Shown here: piece by piece, positions 22,684 through 55,830 of the stretch
How positions within the stretch are numbered: the stretch's first letter is position 1
Layout of the letters: each line of letters begins with the position of its first letter
Assembly: GCA_029204225.1 (NCBI GenBank)
Contig: CM055102.1
Location: 34,466,585-34,530,584 of the forward strand
DNA from: Diphasiastrum complanatum
Lineage: Eukaryota; Streptophyta; Lycopodiopsida; Lycopodiales; Lycopodiaceae
Direction: 5' to 3'
Length of the DNA: 64,000 nucleotides
Notes under the pieces: model-generated
Told to the model about the DNA's origin: nothing
Database searches by the model: none
Seen by the model: the letters and a program-made list of their open reading frames with translations, nothing else
Made by a program: the position numbers and the translations under genes

Positions 22684-23326
22684 TGTTAGAAATTAGCAAT
22701 TTTCACATGGTTTTTAAAGTATTTTGACATCTATGTGGATCCACATGTGTGAAATGACACTTGTAATATTCAGATTTATTTTGATTAGCTTTCATTTGAG
22801 TCAAATATGACATCTCCTAAATTATGTTAGGTCCTAGATTGTAGGAATCTAGAAGGTCAACACAAACCACCAATGGATGATGTGGCAAACTTGATAGATC
22901 TTATCCAAAGTGGATATGGATAAGTACAATGAGCTGTCCCACACGTGCTGGATGCAGCTTAGAGAGAGATTATGATGATTATGTACTTGATCCATGATGG
23001 ATCCATTATTGAGCTAATGATGAGAAACATTGGTTTGTGAGGCAATCTTGGTGTTTACACTCTCTTAAGTACTTTATTTGTGGATGAATTCTTAGTAAAT
23101 GTTTAGTAAACTATTTCTCTATTATCAGGCTATACAGTAGCTGTACTTCACACGTGTGAAGCCGTGGGTCATCATTATTTGATTGTTCTTGCTTGGAATC
23201 ACAAAGATTGTCAAGTAGAAGCTAGATTTGGAAGCTAATCTTGATATAGATCAAGATCCAAAGCTGCCAATCACTCTTTGTGATCATTTGTAGATAAAAT
23301 TCAGTCCTTTACTCTGAAATTTGACA
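22684..23326 (+). repeat. 3' LTR of the complete copia element
   Basis: It begins TGTTAGAAATTAGC after the purine-rich AATTGAGGAG and ends TTTGACA, then the target duplication ATTTG. Length 643 bp. It contains CACATGTG and CACGTGTG palindromes and is otherwise collinear with the 5' LTR outside the nested insertion. Confidence 0.92.
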
Positions 23327-23331
23327 ATTTG

Positions 23332-24931
23332 GTGCACTTACCTAGTTTGTGAACATGAGCATATGATCAAGTATTGTTTTGACATATACTTGCAGAGTTA
23401 ACAAATCTTTAAAAGAAAGATTTATGGATTGACTTATAAATGGTTTGGGTAAGGATCTAAATGTGGTGTCATACTAGTATAATTGAATTCTTCACCTAGA
23501 CATTTGAGATTTCTGAATCATTGGCAATTAACTTGAATAGTTAATTACTCCCGAGTGAAGTTAATTGGTAAAACGATCAGTGTGATGTGGATTCCCTAGA
23601 AACTGATGGTTTTGAATTATATTGCTTATAACACGCATGGTTAGTGAATCATCAAGATTCACCAGTGAAAATTATGTGCATTAGATATACAATATTCTTG
23701 GGATAGAGTATTCCTTAGTTAAGGAATAGACTCAGCTCATTAGTGATTGTATCTTAGAGCACACAATTGGATAACAAATCATAATGAATCCAAGAATAAT
23801 ATCTGAATTGATATTCAACAAGACTTTGGTGTATCTAGATTTGATTCTAGATTGTAATCTAAAGTTTTTTTGTAGTTAAAGATGATTGTCATTTTGGTAT
23901 GTGTTCAGTCTTTAATTACCAGTGGTTTATAGAACTTGAATCTTGCACTTCAGTTAAAGAATCACGTTTGAAGAATATTTCTAAATCCAGTATTTTCTTA
24001 GTGGAAAGATTTTGGAATGATTCTTACTTTTCTTGAGTTGTGTTGGACATATACTCCAGTATCCTATAAATGATTATGGTTTTGGATTCCAAAAAATTAT
24101 GATTGACGAATCATACGAATCTAAATATTTATGATTGATGGATCATAAATAGATACGTAATTATTGTCAGAGAATTTAAAGGAATGGTGATGATTCTTAA
24201 GTGTGATGATAAATTCTTGATTTACTATTTGAGTAAGAATTCATATCAGTGTTTTGAATCTCTCTACTCCAGTATCTTATTGAGAGCCTATGGATCTCAC
24301 AGATATTCTCACAAGATAAGTTATCTTATTTGTGGAGAATTTAATTAGTCTAGTGGATGCTATTCTACTACAGTTTATGGTCTGTAGATGCTTGAGTACA
24401 GTTCTTCATTTATGAACTATACTCAAAATTACATGTTTAAGAACATCACAAATTGGTGCAAACAACTTCTTTCTCATCATAGTTTATCTCTCATAATTCT
24501 TCACGTACTTGCTATGCATCTGGCATCTAGCGTGTTACAGTGTAGACGATGGCAGAGATGGTGCAACGCTTGATCACATCATGGCTTGCTTTTGATTGCA
24601 CCGTGGCTTTTGATAACTTTCGATCGCACGCATCCATTCTGGTTATTTAGCCAGACAATCTATAAACTGGAACAAAAAAATATTTTTTATCTATATGGAT
24701 CTACGTAGCACACCATTTGTGGAAAGACCATAGTTACAGTTAGGAGGAAAGCGGGTCACCGCACCACAAGCAATAGCACCTTTTCTGTTGTGTGCAGATC
24801 TGACCCTTGGAGCTCGGGCACTGTTGGCATTCTTGATTAGCTCTGAAGATTGAAAGGTGTGAGACAGGTTAATAATCATCAGTGCTGACTCCAAAACCCA
24901 AGAATAATGCCATCATACACTATCCTACGCA

Positions 24932-24971
<40 letters not shown>

Positions 24972-26510
24972 AACTACCCTCCCCCTCTTTCACGAACTAC
25001 CCTCTCCCTCACAAACTGTTTTTCTTTTGTATTTCTCTAAGTTCTGCTGATTTTTTTCATGCACATGGCCAACAATGATGGAGTCAGCGTCGACAAAGCG
25101 ATGATGAAATTAGCATCGGCAGAGCGATGATGGAGTTAGCGACTTTTTGTGGAAGTTTCATGATGAGAGCAGCCAACAAGACAATGTAGCTCCTAACTAA
25201 TGTTCATCCATGGAGAAAATAGCACCCGTACCTCGAAATGCCAGCTACCTCGAAACGCCTCAAGGGGCTTCCATTTTTGCTAATACAGATCCCCCTCACC
25301 AATAGTCCATTGTTGCTGATTTTTTTTTGCAGCAGTTGCAAGCATCCTGGATTGCTATGGTGTTGGTGGTGTTGGCATATGCGTGAACTGCTTTTGCAGT
25401 TATGTCTTTTGACTGATTTGAATCGGTTTGGTGAAGCCTGGATTGATTGCAACAACAAATATGGTGAAGCGAGCCTCTTTAGATTTTCATCTTATCTTTG
25501 AATTTTGTTTTACACTTTTACTTCAAAATTTGTTCCTGATGCGAAATAACTCATCGTTTTTTTGTAGATAGTTAGCACGTGATTTGCTACAACTCTAGCT
25601 CTGAGTTTGCTCAAGAAGCTGCTACAGATTCTAAAGGGGTGCCATCTAATGCTTTTAGGAGGAATGATTACCAACAAGTTCATTGGAAAGCTTTCTCACA
25701 TGGTGTCAGTGATATTAACTCAAAATCTCCAAAGATGGAGGTATCCCGCTTGAGTATCCATTGAATGAGATAGACCACACCACTCCTTTTTTTAGTTCAA
25801 AACAATTTGAGTAGAGTGAAATGCCTATGCGGTTGTGACTATTGGCGAACTCAACCGTCTGCTCGAAAGGCCTCTACCCATGTTGACAGACACAATCGTC
25901 AGACCCTTTGTGTAAGGCGACTGACTCTTTGCGATGATATGTGCCTCGGGTGCAGGGTGGAGGCAATGTTCTAGAAACTTTTTTGAGGTTTTCTTGAAAA
26001 AAATTTATATTTTAAGAAGTGTTTTGGATCCTAATGATGAAGGTACTCATAGTTGCCAGTTTTCCTCTACAAAATTTGAGATTAAGGCATAAAAAATCTA
26101 ACAAAAAAACTTTCATGTTAATTTTTTTGAGAAAGCTACCAATTTCATTCTTGAATTATTCAAGCTTTCTCGAACACCGGGTGGAGTTGCAACTGGGAGT
26201 AGTGCTAAATCTTGAATCTGAGAATGAAAAGAGAGAGAGTTTATTAAAAATGGAAAAGTTATAGTACCAAAAAAAGCACGAGATGGGGTGATAGTTGATA
26301 AAGTTTTCTAAAGCAGGGGTGGGAGGTAGGAGGGCACCTCAAAGACGAGGAAAATGGAGAATATTCTCGACGAGAATGTACGTAATGATGAGTGGAAGAG
26401 ATGAGAGGAATAGAGGTAAAAAAGAGGGGAGTAGATAAAGTGACGAGAGTGTGAAATTTGCGGGATTGTCTCGGAACTTTAGTTCAACTATTCACTGCAT
26501 TCGACCTTCG
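23332..26510. other. intergenic AT-rich DNA, no gene seen
   Basis: No domain-bearing frame is visible. A (CT)n tract lies at about 24931-24968. Short open frames at 24388-24573, 25204-25501, 25579-25764 and 26019-26264 have no recognisable similarity and no consistent splice pattern. The segment lies between the copia element and the minisatellite upstream of the cysteine synthase gene, so its last part may include distal promoter. Confidence 0.45.
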
Positions 26511-27308
26511 TAAGACTCGAATTTTTTGGAAGACTTGAATTTTTGGAACAACTCGAATTTTTCCAATGACGAGAATTTTTTTGAAGACTCAAATTTTTTG
26601 GAAGATTCGAATTTTTCAAAAGACTCGAATTTTTGGAACGAGTCAAATTTTTTCGACGGATCGAATTTCTCCAAAAGATCGAATTTTTTGAAAGACTCGA
26701 ATTTCTTTAAAGACTCAAATTTTTCAAGAATTGAATTTTTGGAACGAGTTGAATTTTTGGAACGACTCGAATTTTTTGCAAATTTTAGGAAAGATTCGAA
26801 TTTTTTGAGACTCGAATTTTTGAGAGGACTCGAATTTTTCCAATGACTCAAATTTTTGGAACGACTTGAATTTTTGAAAAGACTCGAAGTTTTCCAAAGG
26901 ATCGAATTTTTTCAATGACTCGAATTTTTCCAAAGACTCGAATTTTTTAAAAGACTCGAATTTTTCCAATGGATCAAATTTTTCCAAAGGATTGAATTTT
27001 TTCAATGACTCGAATTTTTTAAAGACTCAAATTTTTCCCAAGACTCGAATTGGATCGAATTTTTTCAAAACTTGAATTTTTCCAAAGACTCAGATTTTTT
27101 CGAATGATCGAAGGACCCTTTGTACTGTCTAGTCGAATTTTTCAAAAGACTCGAATTTTTTTAAAGACTCGATGTTTTCGAAAGACTCGATTTTTTTTTT
27201 CAAAGAAGACTAGAATTTTTTCAAAAACTCAAAATTTTTTCGAAGGCTCAAATTTTTTCAAGGACTCGAATTTTTCAAAGACTCGAATTTTTTTCAAAGG
27301 CTCAAATG
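26511..27308. repeat. Degenerate ~18-bp minisatellite upstream of the cysteine synthase gene
   Basis: About 44 imperfect copies of a unit like GACTCGAATTTTTNNAAA are tandemly arrayed. Because the unit is usually 18 bp, both strands stay open for long stretches: + reads DSNF..DSNF repeats (26526-26846) and - reads KFES repeats (26492-27005). There is no sign that these are translated. The array ends about 250 bp before the ATG at 27558, so it lies in the promoter or 5' flank. Confidence 0.9.
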
Positions 27309-27557
27309 TTAAATATTTGAGATGGAAGATATGCGATATCGGCCATCATCCAAATCATCGGCCGCCACCTAAATCGTCCTCCATCGCCTGTCAAAGACGG
27401 GCACTCTTTACAAGATCAGAAGTCTAGTGGGAGAACAGCTTTCGATCCACATATACGAAGAAGAAGAGGAGGAGGAGGGATGGAAGGAAGGCAGGCGCTC
27501 AATCGGTCCATCATCAGCCATCGTCTCGTCTGACACAAGCATTTGCATCAGCAGTGG
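27309..27557 (+). promoter_or_regulatory. Proximal promoter/5' UTR of the cysteine synthase gene
   Basis: This segment lies between the minisatellite and the start codon. It includes a purine-rich GAAGAAGAAGAGGAGGAGGAGGG stretch at about 27458-27480, common in plant 5' UTRs. An in-frame TGA at 27531-27533 bounds the reading frame upstream of ATG 27558. I could not fix a TATA box with confidence. Confidence 0.4.
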
Positions 27558-47038
<19,481 letters not shown>

Positions 47039-48240
47039 TTTCCATTACTGTTGCTCTTCTGATACCTAAGCTGCATGCTTCAGACTGCCAGCTTGCAGGC
47101 AGTCTGTCAAGATGTGTTTTGTTGCATGATGGAGTTGGTCTCTTAAGATTTTGTGGGTTGTTGACTCACGAGGTTGAAGATTGCACGCCTCCGTTGTTAT
47201 GTTGGTTACTCTTCTAGACATAAATATCATCAGTCTATATTCTGTTGATGCAAGGTATTGCCAAAATGAGTGCTGTTGATGCACACCCTTGGTATGTGCA
47301 GTTAAGATATATACTTGGATAGTTCACTTCACAGATTCAGCTCTAGCGCAGCTTCCAAGTTGGCATTGAAGCAAGTGTGTTGATATCTTTTAAAGTGTAG
47401 AGTCTAGACCTTTATCAAAACGTATTGTAATTGGAACATTTTTGATGAAATATTGAAATCAGGTCACACAATCTGGTTCTTATTCTTCAACTCTTCATTC
47501 CATATCACAATATTTGGCATTTTACTCTTGACAATCGTTCAACTTTGATTCCCATAAATTGGATTAGTTTGTGTGCAAGCAATTACAGGACCCTCAATTA
47601 CAAAGCTATAGTTAAATTCTGATGATCCAAGATTGTCTTCAGAGTTCGATATTTTTTTTTTCACTCTTTTAGATAAGAGAAAATTACATCGCTTGAAAAT
47701 AATGATCATGAGATAATTTGCTCCTCAAGCTGAAATTTGTTAATTAAAAGTTTAAAACATTTACATTAAATCTAAAACTATTTATTATATGGGACTGCAG
47801 GCAAGTATTATTTGATGATGGCCCAAGTAAATTAGCATACACCGAAGTAGTAACATTGAAGCATTAGACAATAATGTTCAAGTGAGAAAAGCTGGGGATT
47901 CTACATGACCACTCGCAATAACACAAGATCTCCTATTTGTGGAAGGATCGGTGCATCACTCTAAAATTTAAATATTTAAACTTTATTTTAAGTGATCACA
48001 AAAAAAAAATAAAATTGTCTAATTTTTTTTCGTACGTTTCTCTTTTTTAGAAGATTGATTTTAGAATTCGTGAGTATTAATAGCATCCAATCAGCTGCAT
48101 GAAGGTGTATTCCAAGAGAGATTGAAGCTTTAATAGAATCACTTATTTTATGAACCTACATATGAAGGTAAGAAACTTGAACAATCTTCACATTTATTGT
48201 GAGAAATTTCAAAAACAATAACTACGAACACAATAACATA
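47039..48240 (+). other. 3' UTR and downstream flank of cysteine synthase
   Basis: Sequence after the TAA at 47036-47038 is T-rich for about 430 bp (to about 47470), consistent with a plant 3' UTR. A polyadenylation site could not be fixed; AATATT-type near-matches lie around 47445. Beyond that I see no gene. Confidence 0.4.
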
Positions 48241-48615
48241 TTGCGCAAATTCCGACGTCCGCGTCCGACGTATGCTCGAAAATTTCATAATCTGTCGCAA
48301 TCCGACACGTCGAGGTCCGACGTCCCAGTAAAAAATCCGAATATCAGAGTCCGGCGATTGGGAAATATGGGCGGCAACCAATTTTTCAAAGGCACGTCGG
48401 AGTTCGACATGTCGGATTCCGACTTGCAGACGTGGATATGACCTGTCACATATTTAAAAAAAAAAGAATACGTGTAATTCTGATGTCCACGTCGGCAAGC
48501 CAAAAAGCCTATCCACGATATTTGACACATTTGTTCGGGCCTGAATGGGCACAGACGTCGGATTTCGACGTGTTTAAAGGTTGTCGGATTCCGAGGTCTG
48601 TTTCAATCTTCCAAT
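48240..48615. mobile_element. GC-rich block with CCGAC/GTCGG repeats, possible non-autonomous element
   Basis: In an AT-rich setting this roughly 375-bp block is packed with CGTCCGAC, ACGTCGG and TCGGATTCCGA-like motifs in both orientations, denser towards its ends. The layout resembles the subterminal arrays of elements A-D, but the motif differs. No clear TIR or duplication was found and no protein is credible. Confidence 0.45.
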
Positions 48616-48833
48616 TCGCGTGATCCAGTGCCTTCTCTTTCACTTTGTCTTTTGCAGATTTGAGCGTCTTTGGAGCGATTGAGGGCGATCAATGCTTGAG
48701 GGCTTGAAGATCAGTGCTTCATTGTTTGAGGTTGGTGCTTGATTCTTGTTTGTTTTGCTTTTTGTTTGTTTGTTTGAGGTTGATGTTTGTTTGTTTGTTT
48801 TAAGAGGAGATAGAGTGTGAAAGATAAAAAGAG

Positions 48834-50445
<1,612 letters not shown>

Positions 50446-51075
50446 TACGGGACAAACAAACACTATATAGACATTCAATTCTACCATGAAAGATATATTT
50501 AACTAAGAGTTAAAGTTACTCTAGTTTAACATGTCTTTTTGTATCTAGTCGTTTCGTGTGGACGACCTAGTAAAGGTTATCCAAGACAATGTCTTTCCTA
50601 TTAAAGGTCTTGTCCTTAATTACAGGGCAAGTACTTAGGAGATATATTCCCGAAAAATGACTTAGGCCTCTTCATGATTTATAATTAACCAGCTCATATC
50701 TGCATTTTCGAGTATATCATGCCATATTTATGTTGATATTCAATTTTTAACTATAAGGTGGCATCACATATATTCCCTTCCTCAAATGTGAAACATCCTC
50801 GTGAACATAACATCTTCTTTTTGAGGATTATTCGCGAAACATTCTGTTCTTCAGATTTTTGTTAAGGCGCAAAGATATTTCTTCATATATTTTGTCCTAT
50901 AGATATTTCTTCATCTTAGAGAATATGTGTTGCTGTTTCTTTAATTGAATAGGTTGTTTTGAGTTGATCTTTGAATTGTTGATGAAAATTGGAATCAAAC
51001 TTCAAAACATCTTTAAACTTAAAAAATTCAGCATCCCATAAAAACATCAGCACAACAAAGGCATGAATGAATGTT
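50446..51075. other. no recognisable gene
   Basis: AT-rich sequence between the microsatellite cluster and the gypsy ORF3. It may include the 3' end or LTR of the minus-strand gypsy element, but no LTR partner was found. Confidence 0.35.
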
Positions 51076-53890
51076 TTATGAACAATTCAATTCTTCATAT
51101 AATTTCTGAGCATATTCCAAGTTTTGTTGAGCTTCAATCAACAACAAGTCTTCTTTTGATTTTGTGTAACGGCCAACGGGTAAGTTGCCGAATTCTTCTA
51201 ACTTGATCGGGAGCAATGTTCCATCGAACAGCTCCTGAGTTAACTTTGTATCTTCGTCCGAATCACTTCGAAGGGTGACTTCTTTACAGTAATGAGCTGA
51301 AAATCTAATAAAAGAGCTTTTAACATAAAGATTTTGAACAAAAAATAATGTCTTTGCCGCGAAAGTACCAAACTGCCAAAATGAATATGTACAGAACTGC
51401 TTGTAGCGAAATGACTTCCTTCTGTCTTGCAGATTGTGTAGAATTTCCACAAAATAATCTACAAGATTTCGCTCCCAATCCACATAAAGACTAAATAGTT
51501 CTGGATAAGCCATATTTAGATTAATCAGCATCCCAACATCGTCGAATTCGCCTAGATCCGCAACAGCTTGTGGTTTGTATAGTTGAAACTGCGACTTTCG
51601 CTTCCAAAAATGTCGCTTATATTCTTCGTTATGCAAAAATTGAAACTCTTTGATTCGAATATATTCTAGAGCATACGTAGCCGAAGAGCCTATGTATAAC
51701 TCTGCTGATCCGAAAGGCACGACCTGGAACTTACCCTGGATTATGCCCCAACAAAGACATCCTTTCTGTTTGATAGAGAGCTAGGTCCATAACCAGAGAA
51801 AGTCGTCCTTCTCCCAAGGTCGCTTCCATTCGTCGAAGGCGATGCCTATTGTGCCTGGTAGCATCATGTAATCCACACGCCATTGCAATTCAACATTAAA
51901 TTCATGTGGACACCATTTCCAGAAGCGTTCAGCAAATGCACGAAATTTGTCAGCACATACCTTCGATTGATTGTGCCGTGTTCGCTTTGGCTGTGTGGAT
52001 GCAGTTGCCAAGTCCCAAGTTTGCAACTCAACAGCCAACTTCTGACCTTTCAATTGTTGCTTTGAGATTCGACAGCTCCTGCTCGCGCTTGTCAAGATTC
52101 ACGACAGCCTCCAAATACTCAGGATGGTCTGAGGCTCCAGAACAGGATGGCACAACTTGAAGTTGGTGTTAGGTCATCAATGCGAAGCAGGGCCTGTAGA
52201 TATTTGTCGTGTGAATCGGTCCCGCTGCAAGATGGGGTGGCTTCACTCAAGAGCTCTGCAGCTCAGCCAACTCTTCCTCGACAAGTGCCTTCGCATCCTC
52301 GAGCGGTTGCAAGAACTCGACTCGAAATTTTTTGAGCATCTGGCCTTGGAGCTGGTTCAGCTTTGTGAGGTCTACTGTGACTGACCCTGCATTGGTGCAC
52401 AGAGAGAGAGAAGCTTCTGTCTTTATTCTCGTCATTCGTCCCTCCTGCAAATATTTTTGGAAGGCGACGTTATGTTGATTCGCAGCCAAAAGTTGTTGCT
52501 TCAAAGAATTATTTTGAGTCTAAAAATTGTCAAACTTGGCCTCAATTGCCTTATTCATCTTCTTCAAAGAATCAGCTTCGTTTATTAGAGTTTGAAGCTA
52601 TGATTCGAGAGAATTTTTTTTTTTGATCAACTTTGTGTTGTCTGATTTGAGCGAATCGATCCTCTCGTAGGACGCCCTTTAGATCCTCTTGGCATCTCCT
52701 TTCTGAGTTAACAAATTCCATGGTAAGCTTTTGATGGTACTTGTCCAACTCGTACACTTCAGCCACTAGATTTTTGGCTTTCTCTGTCATGGTTCGAAAC
52801 CAATAGGGCTAGTTGTCTGGTTCATCTTCATCTTCAAAAGGTGCCAGGTCGCCTTCAGCAGCTGCTCGTGCTTTCTCTGATGTGTCAGACTGGGTTGCAT
52901 CATCATCAGAGGTGGATGCACTCTGCTGCCTCTAAGATGTGGAAGCAGATGCTAGCTTTGAAAATTCAGCAGCAGCAGTAGCAGTTCCATCTATATCCAT
53001 TGCCACAACTGGAACTGTATTTGATTGGGATTGTACAACATCAATATCCATAGCAGTGGTAGTTGCCACTTCGACTGCTGGTGCAGCATCTGGTGTAACC
53101 GGAATAGGGATAGGCAGGAGGCTGGAAAGATCAATTGGCTTGGGAGACAACATCCTTTCCGTCAGCATTGTTTTCTCTTGCTCGGTCAAAATGTCAAAAT
53201 GGACACACAATCGAGAAACATGTGCTCCAACGCTAGAAATCTTTTGATGCTTAATCCATCGCAAAAAAGCCTTGTAGGTAGTAACGCCGAAGCAAACTGC
53301 ATTACCCGCTAACAAGTCCAATATATAGCCAAAATTTTGGACTGAAATTGTCGCATCCGCATCCGTAAAAAATATTGCTTGATTCGCGTATTTACATAAC
53401 AGCTTAAATGTTGTATTCTTGATCATTGAAATTTTGTAACCCTTCGTGGGTACGAAACAATTGCTCAAAAAATGTGCCGCTTCATCCACTGAGTCTTTGT
53501 TCATTGAAACCATCTTCCCATCCAAAGGTAACCCGAGGGCTATGCAGAACAAGTCTTCAGTAATGGTGAAAAGATTTCCTCGCACATGAACTTTGAAGTC
53601 CACCTCAGAGATTGAGTGGATGGAGTTCATAAATTCAGTACTTACTTCAGATAAGATCATAGAAGGATCCACTTTCAGATCACCCAATCTGCATTGATCC
53701 AAATAAGACTGGATGAATGTCAGGCTTCCTGCGCGTGCTTTCCAAATGATAATAGAATTGATCCAGAAGCCATTGGTCGAATGTTTGATGACAGCTCCGT
53801 AAAGTTCGTATGAGAGTGCTTTGATTGCAAAGAGAATGAGCACAGAAAAACATGTAATCGCAAGAAGAAAGTGTAAGGAAGAAAATGAAA
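51076..53890 (-). pseudogene. Extra ORF downstream of gypsy pol (plant retroelement ORF3), broken
   Basis: Read from about 53890 down, the N-terminal 300 residues are open (53843-52932): HSTNGFWINSIIIWKARAG, FCIALGLPLDGK and TTYKAFLRWIKHQKI, like the domain labelled putative plant transposon protein in plant gypsy elements. Next comes a Val/Ala/Asp/Ile linker with repeated AMDID, an acidic stretch, then a long coiled coil (52790-52247, rich in K, E, Q, L). The C-terminal part (52095-51076) has WRVDYMMLPGTIGIAFDEW and FWQFGTFAAKTLFFVQNLYV. At least five stops interrupt about 930 codons. Position after pol on the same strand suggests the third ORF of a Tat/Athila-like gypsy element. Function unknown. 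Confidence 0.6.
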
Positions 53891-54059
53891 AATAACTATG
53901 TTATGCAGTAGCGGTGTGGAAGGGATGATGACGTGGCATGGTGACATGACATCTGTCACTTCCATTTATGGAGGACGTGCATGGCTCAGTGTTTGAAACT
54001 ATAATTTGACAGATCGATCTTTAATGACGGAAGACTGTTTGTGAAAAGAAAAAAATTAA

Positions 54060-54615
54060 ATTAAGAAGAAACAATATCTGTTTTGATATGCGAGCGTACA
54101 CACGTATGAATAATGAGAATCACGTGGCCATCATCTTTAATGGAGAAATACAAAAAGTAGGTCAAGAGATTCTTGAGAGATTTTTGAAAATATGCTAGAA
54201 AGATTCTAGAAAAACTTTCTTGCAAGATCCTAAAAAAAATGATACAGAACGTCATGAAAATTTCTCAAAAATTTTAGCAACATACTAGAAAATTTCTCGA
54301 AAAACTGGAGAAAATGCTAGAAAAGATTCTAGAAAAATTCTCGAAAACGATTTACGAAAATTTGATTAACAAATTTAGTGTCGCGAAAAATTCTCGAAAA
54401 TACTTAAAAAAATTATATTGAAAGATTGAGAGAAGTCAAGAAAAATTGTCGAAAATTTCACGAGACATTATGAAAAATGTTGGAAGGTGGTAGAAAATTT
54501 CATGAAAATTTCTAGAAAAGATACAAGAAAAGTCGCGAAAAATATTAGAAAAGATAAAAGAAAATTCACAAAAAACTCCAAAAATATACTAGAAAATAAT
54601 AAGAAAAAAAAAATT
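54060..54615. repeat. A-rich degenerate repeat with TTCTAGAAAA/TTCTCGAAAA motifs
   Basis: Between gypsy pol and ORF3 lies an A-rich tract of reiterated AGAAAATTTCTCGAAAA-like and TCTAGAAAA-like phrases. It resembles an expanded purine tract on + and has no coding potential. Confidence 0.65.
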
Positions 54616-54619
54616 CTGG

Positions 54620-55830
54620 TCAAAGGTAGTATTTCTTCAGTCTCGACCCATTAATACGTGTAGGTAGCAGTTCACCTTCAAGTGAGTAAAGTTGCACAAA
54701 ACCATTGTCAAACACCTGTATGACTTTATAAGGTCCAAGTCATCTCATATGGAGTTTTCCAGGGAACTTTTGATGTCGACTGTGATATATCAATGCAAAG
54801 TCATCAGCTTTCAGATCACATTTCCTGATATGACTGTCATACTTCTTCTTTCTTTGTTACTCAATTTTCGTCATTAATTTTTGTGAAGTCACACGAGCTT
54901 CAACTAGTTCTTCAATATTAGTCAACCTTTCGTTTATACATTCTGCATCTGTTCGTTGAGCTTGAATACGAAAAGTTTTCACCTCAAATTCAATTGGCAA
55001 AATAGGATGCATACCATACATAAGAAAATATGGTGTCTGTTTCGTCGTGATTTTTTCTGTGTTGCGATAAGCCCAGAGAACTGATGGTAGTTTCTGATCC
55101 CAATCCGTTTTATGTGCAATAGTAATTTTGTTCAGGATCTTACCTAAAATTCCATTAGCTCTTTCTGTCAACCCGTTTGCTTTTGGAATATACGGTGTAG
55201 TTTTTCTGTGTTTGATCAGAAAATATGTTGTCAGCAACCGTATCGTGTCATTAGAAAATGTGTACCTCGGTCACTTACTAGTTCAAGTGGACAACCATAT
55301 CTTGTGATTATACTTTGGAATAAGAACATCGTGACAGTTTTCGCATCGTTTCGTTTCGACGGCTCTGCTTCAACGTTCTTTGTAGCATAATCCATTGCAA
55401 CTAGAATATAGCGACATTTCGTATGTCGAGTCACAGGTTTGATTGAACCGACAAAGTCAATCCCCCACTTTTCAAATGGTGCAAGAGACAGGATTGGTGT
55501 CAATGGCCAATTCATTGCTTTTGTAGGCTTACCAGATCTCTGGCATGGATCACATGAACGAATAAAGTTTGATACATCCTTGAACATTGTTGGCCACCAA
55601 TACTTGGCAGTCAAAATCTTATTAACTGTGTTCTTTAGGGGGCAAAATGTCCTCCAACATCTTCTGAGTGCAAGACTTTAACGACCTTTTTAATGTCTTT
55701 AGTTTCGAGACATATTTGTAGTTGATGGTCAGCACCAAGCTTGTACAGAACATTGTTAATAATTGTATAAGGTGCTACCTTATATTGAAAAATTGTCTTT
55801 TGCTCTAAATCATAACCATCCGGATATATC
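54620..55830 (-). pseudogene. pol: Ty3/gypsy integrase (Tat/Athila-like element)
   Basis: Read from 55830 down: H2C2 remnant with KVLHSEDVGGHFAP, then the frame 55614-55231: YWWPTMFKDVSNFIRSCDPCQRSGKP, FEKWGIDFVGSIKP (first Asp) and YILVAMDYATKNVEAEP, ending LVSDRGTHF (second Asp). The frame 55237-54857 holds TPYIPKANGLTERANGILGK with the catalytic Glu. The C-terminal part, GPYKVIQVFDNGFVQLYSLEGELL..RINGSRLKKYYL, ends about 54625. A frameshift and duplication-like overlap at about 55231-55237 and a stop near 54857 break it. There is no chromodomain, unlike the left-arm gypsy family. Confidence 0.85.

Larger units (their letters stand above)
15157..23326 (+). mobile_element. Complete Ty1/copia LTR retrotransposon with TSD ATTTG
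   Basis: Both LTRs start TGTTAG and end TTTGACA, and the element is flanked by the direct 5-bp duplication ATTTG at 15152-15156 and 23327-23331. Order on +: 5' LTR (interrupted), tRNA-Met-type primer site, gag, protease, integrase, RT, RNase H, purine-rich tract, 3' LTR. Integrase before RT defines Ty1/copia. Without the nested insertion and its duplication the 5' LTR is 636 bp, against 643 bp for the 3' LTR. By eye they differ at roughly 5 percent of positions plus small indels, so the insertion is not recent. A handful of stops and two or more frameshifts make it non-autonomous. Confidence 0.93.

Noticed and set aside
25204-26264. Small frames upstream of the minisatellite as extra genes
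   Set aside because: They are short, unlike any family I recognise, and inconsistent across frames.
26492-27005. Open frames with KFES or DSNF repeats as a repeat-protein gene
   Set aside because: The repeat unit is 18 bp, so frames stay open on both strands by arithmetic; there is no start context, domain or splice evidence.
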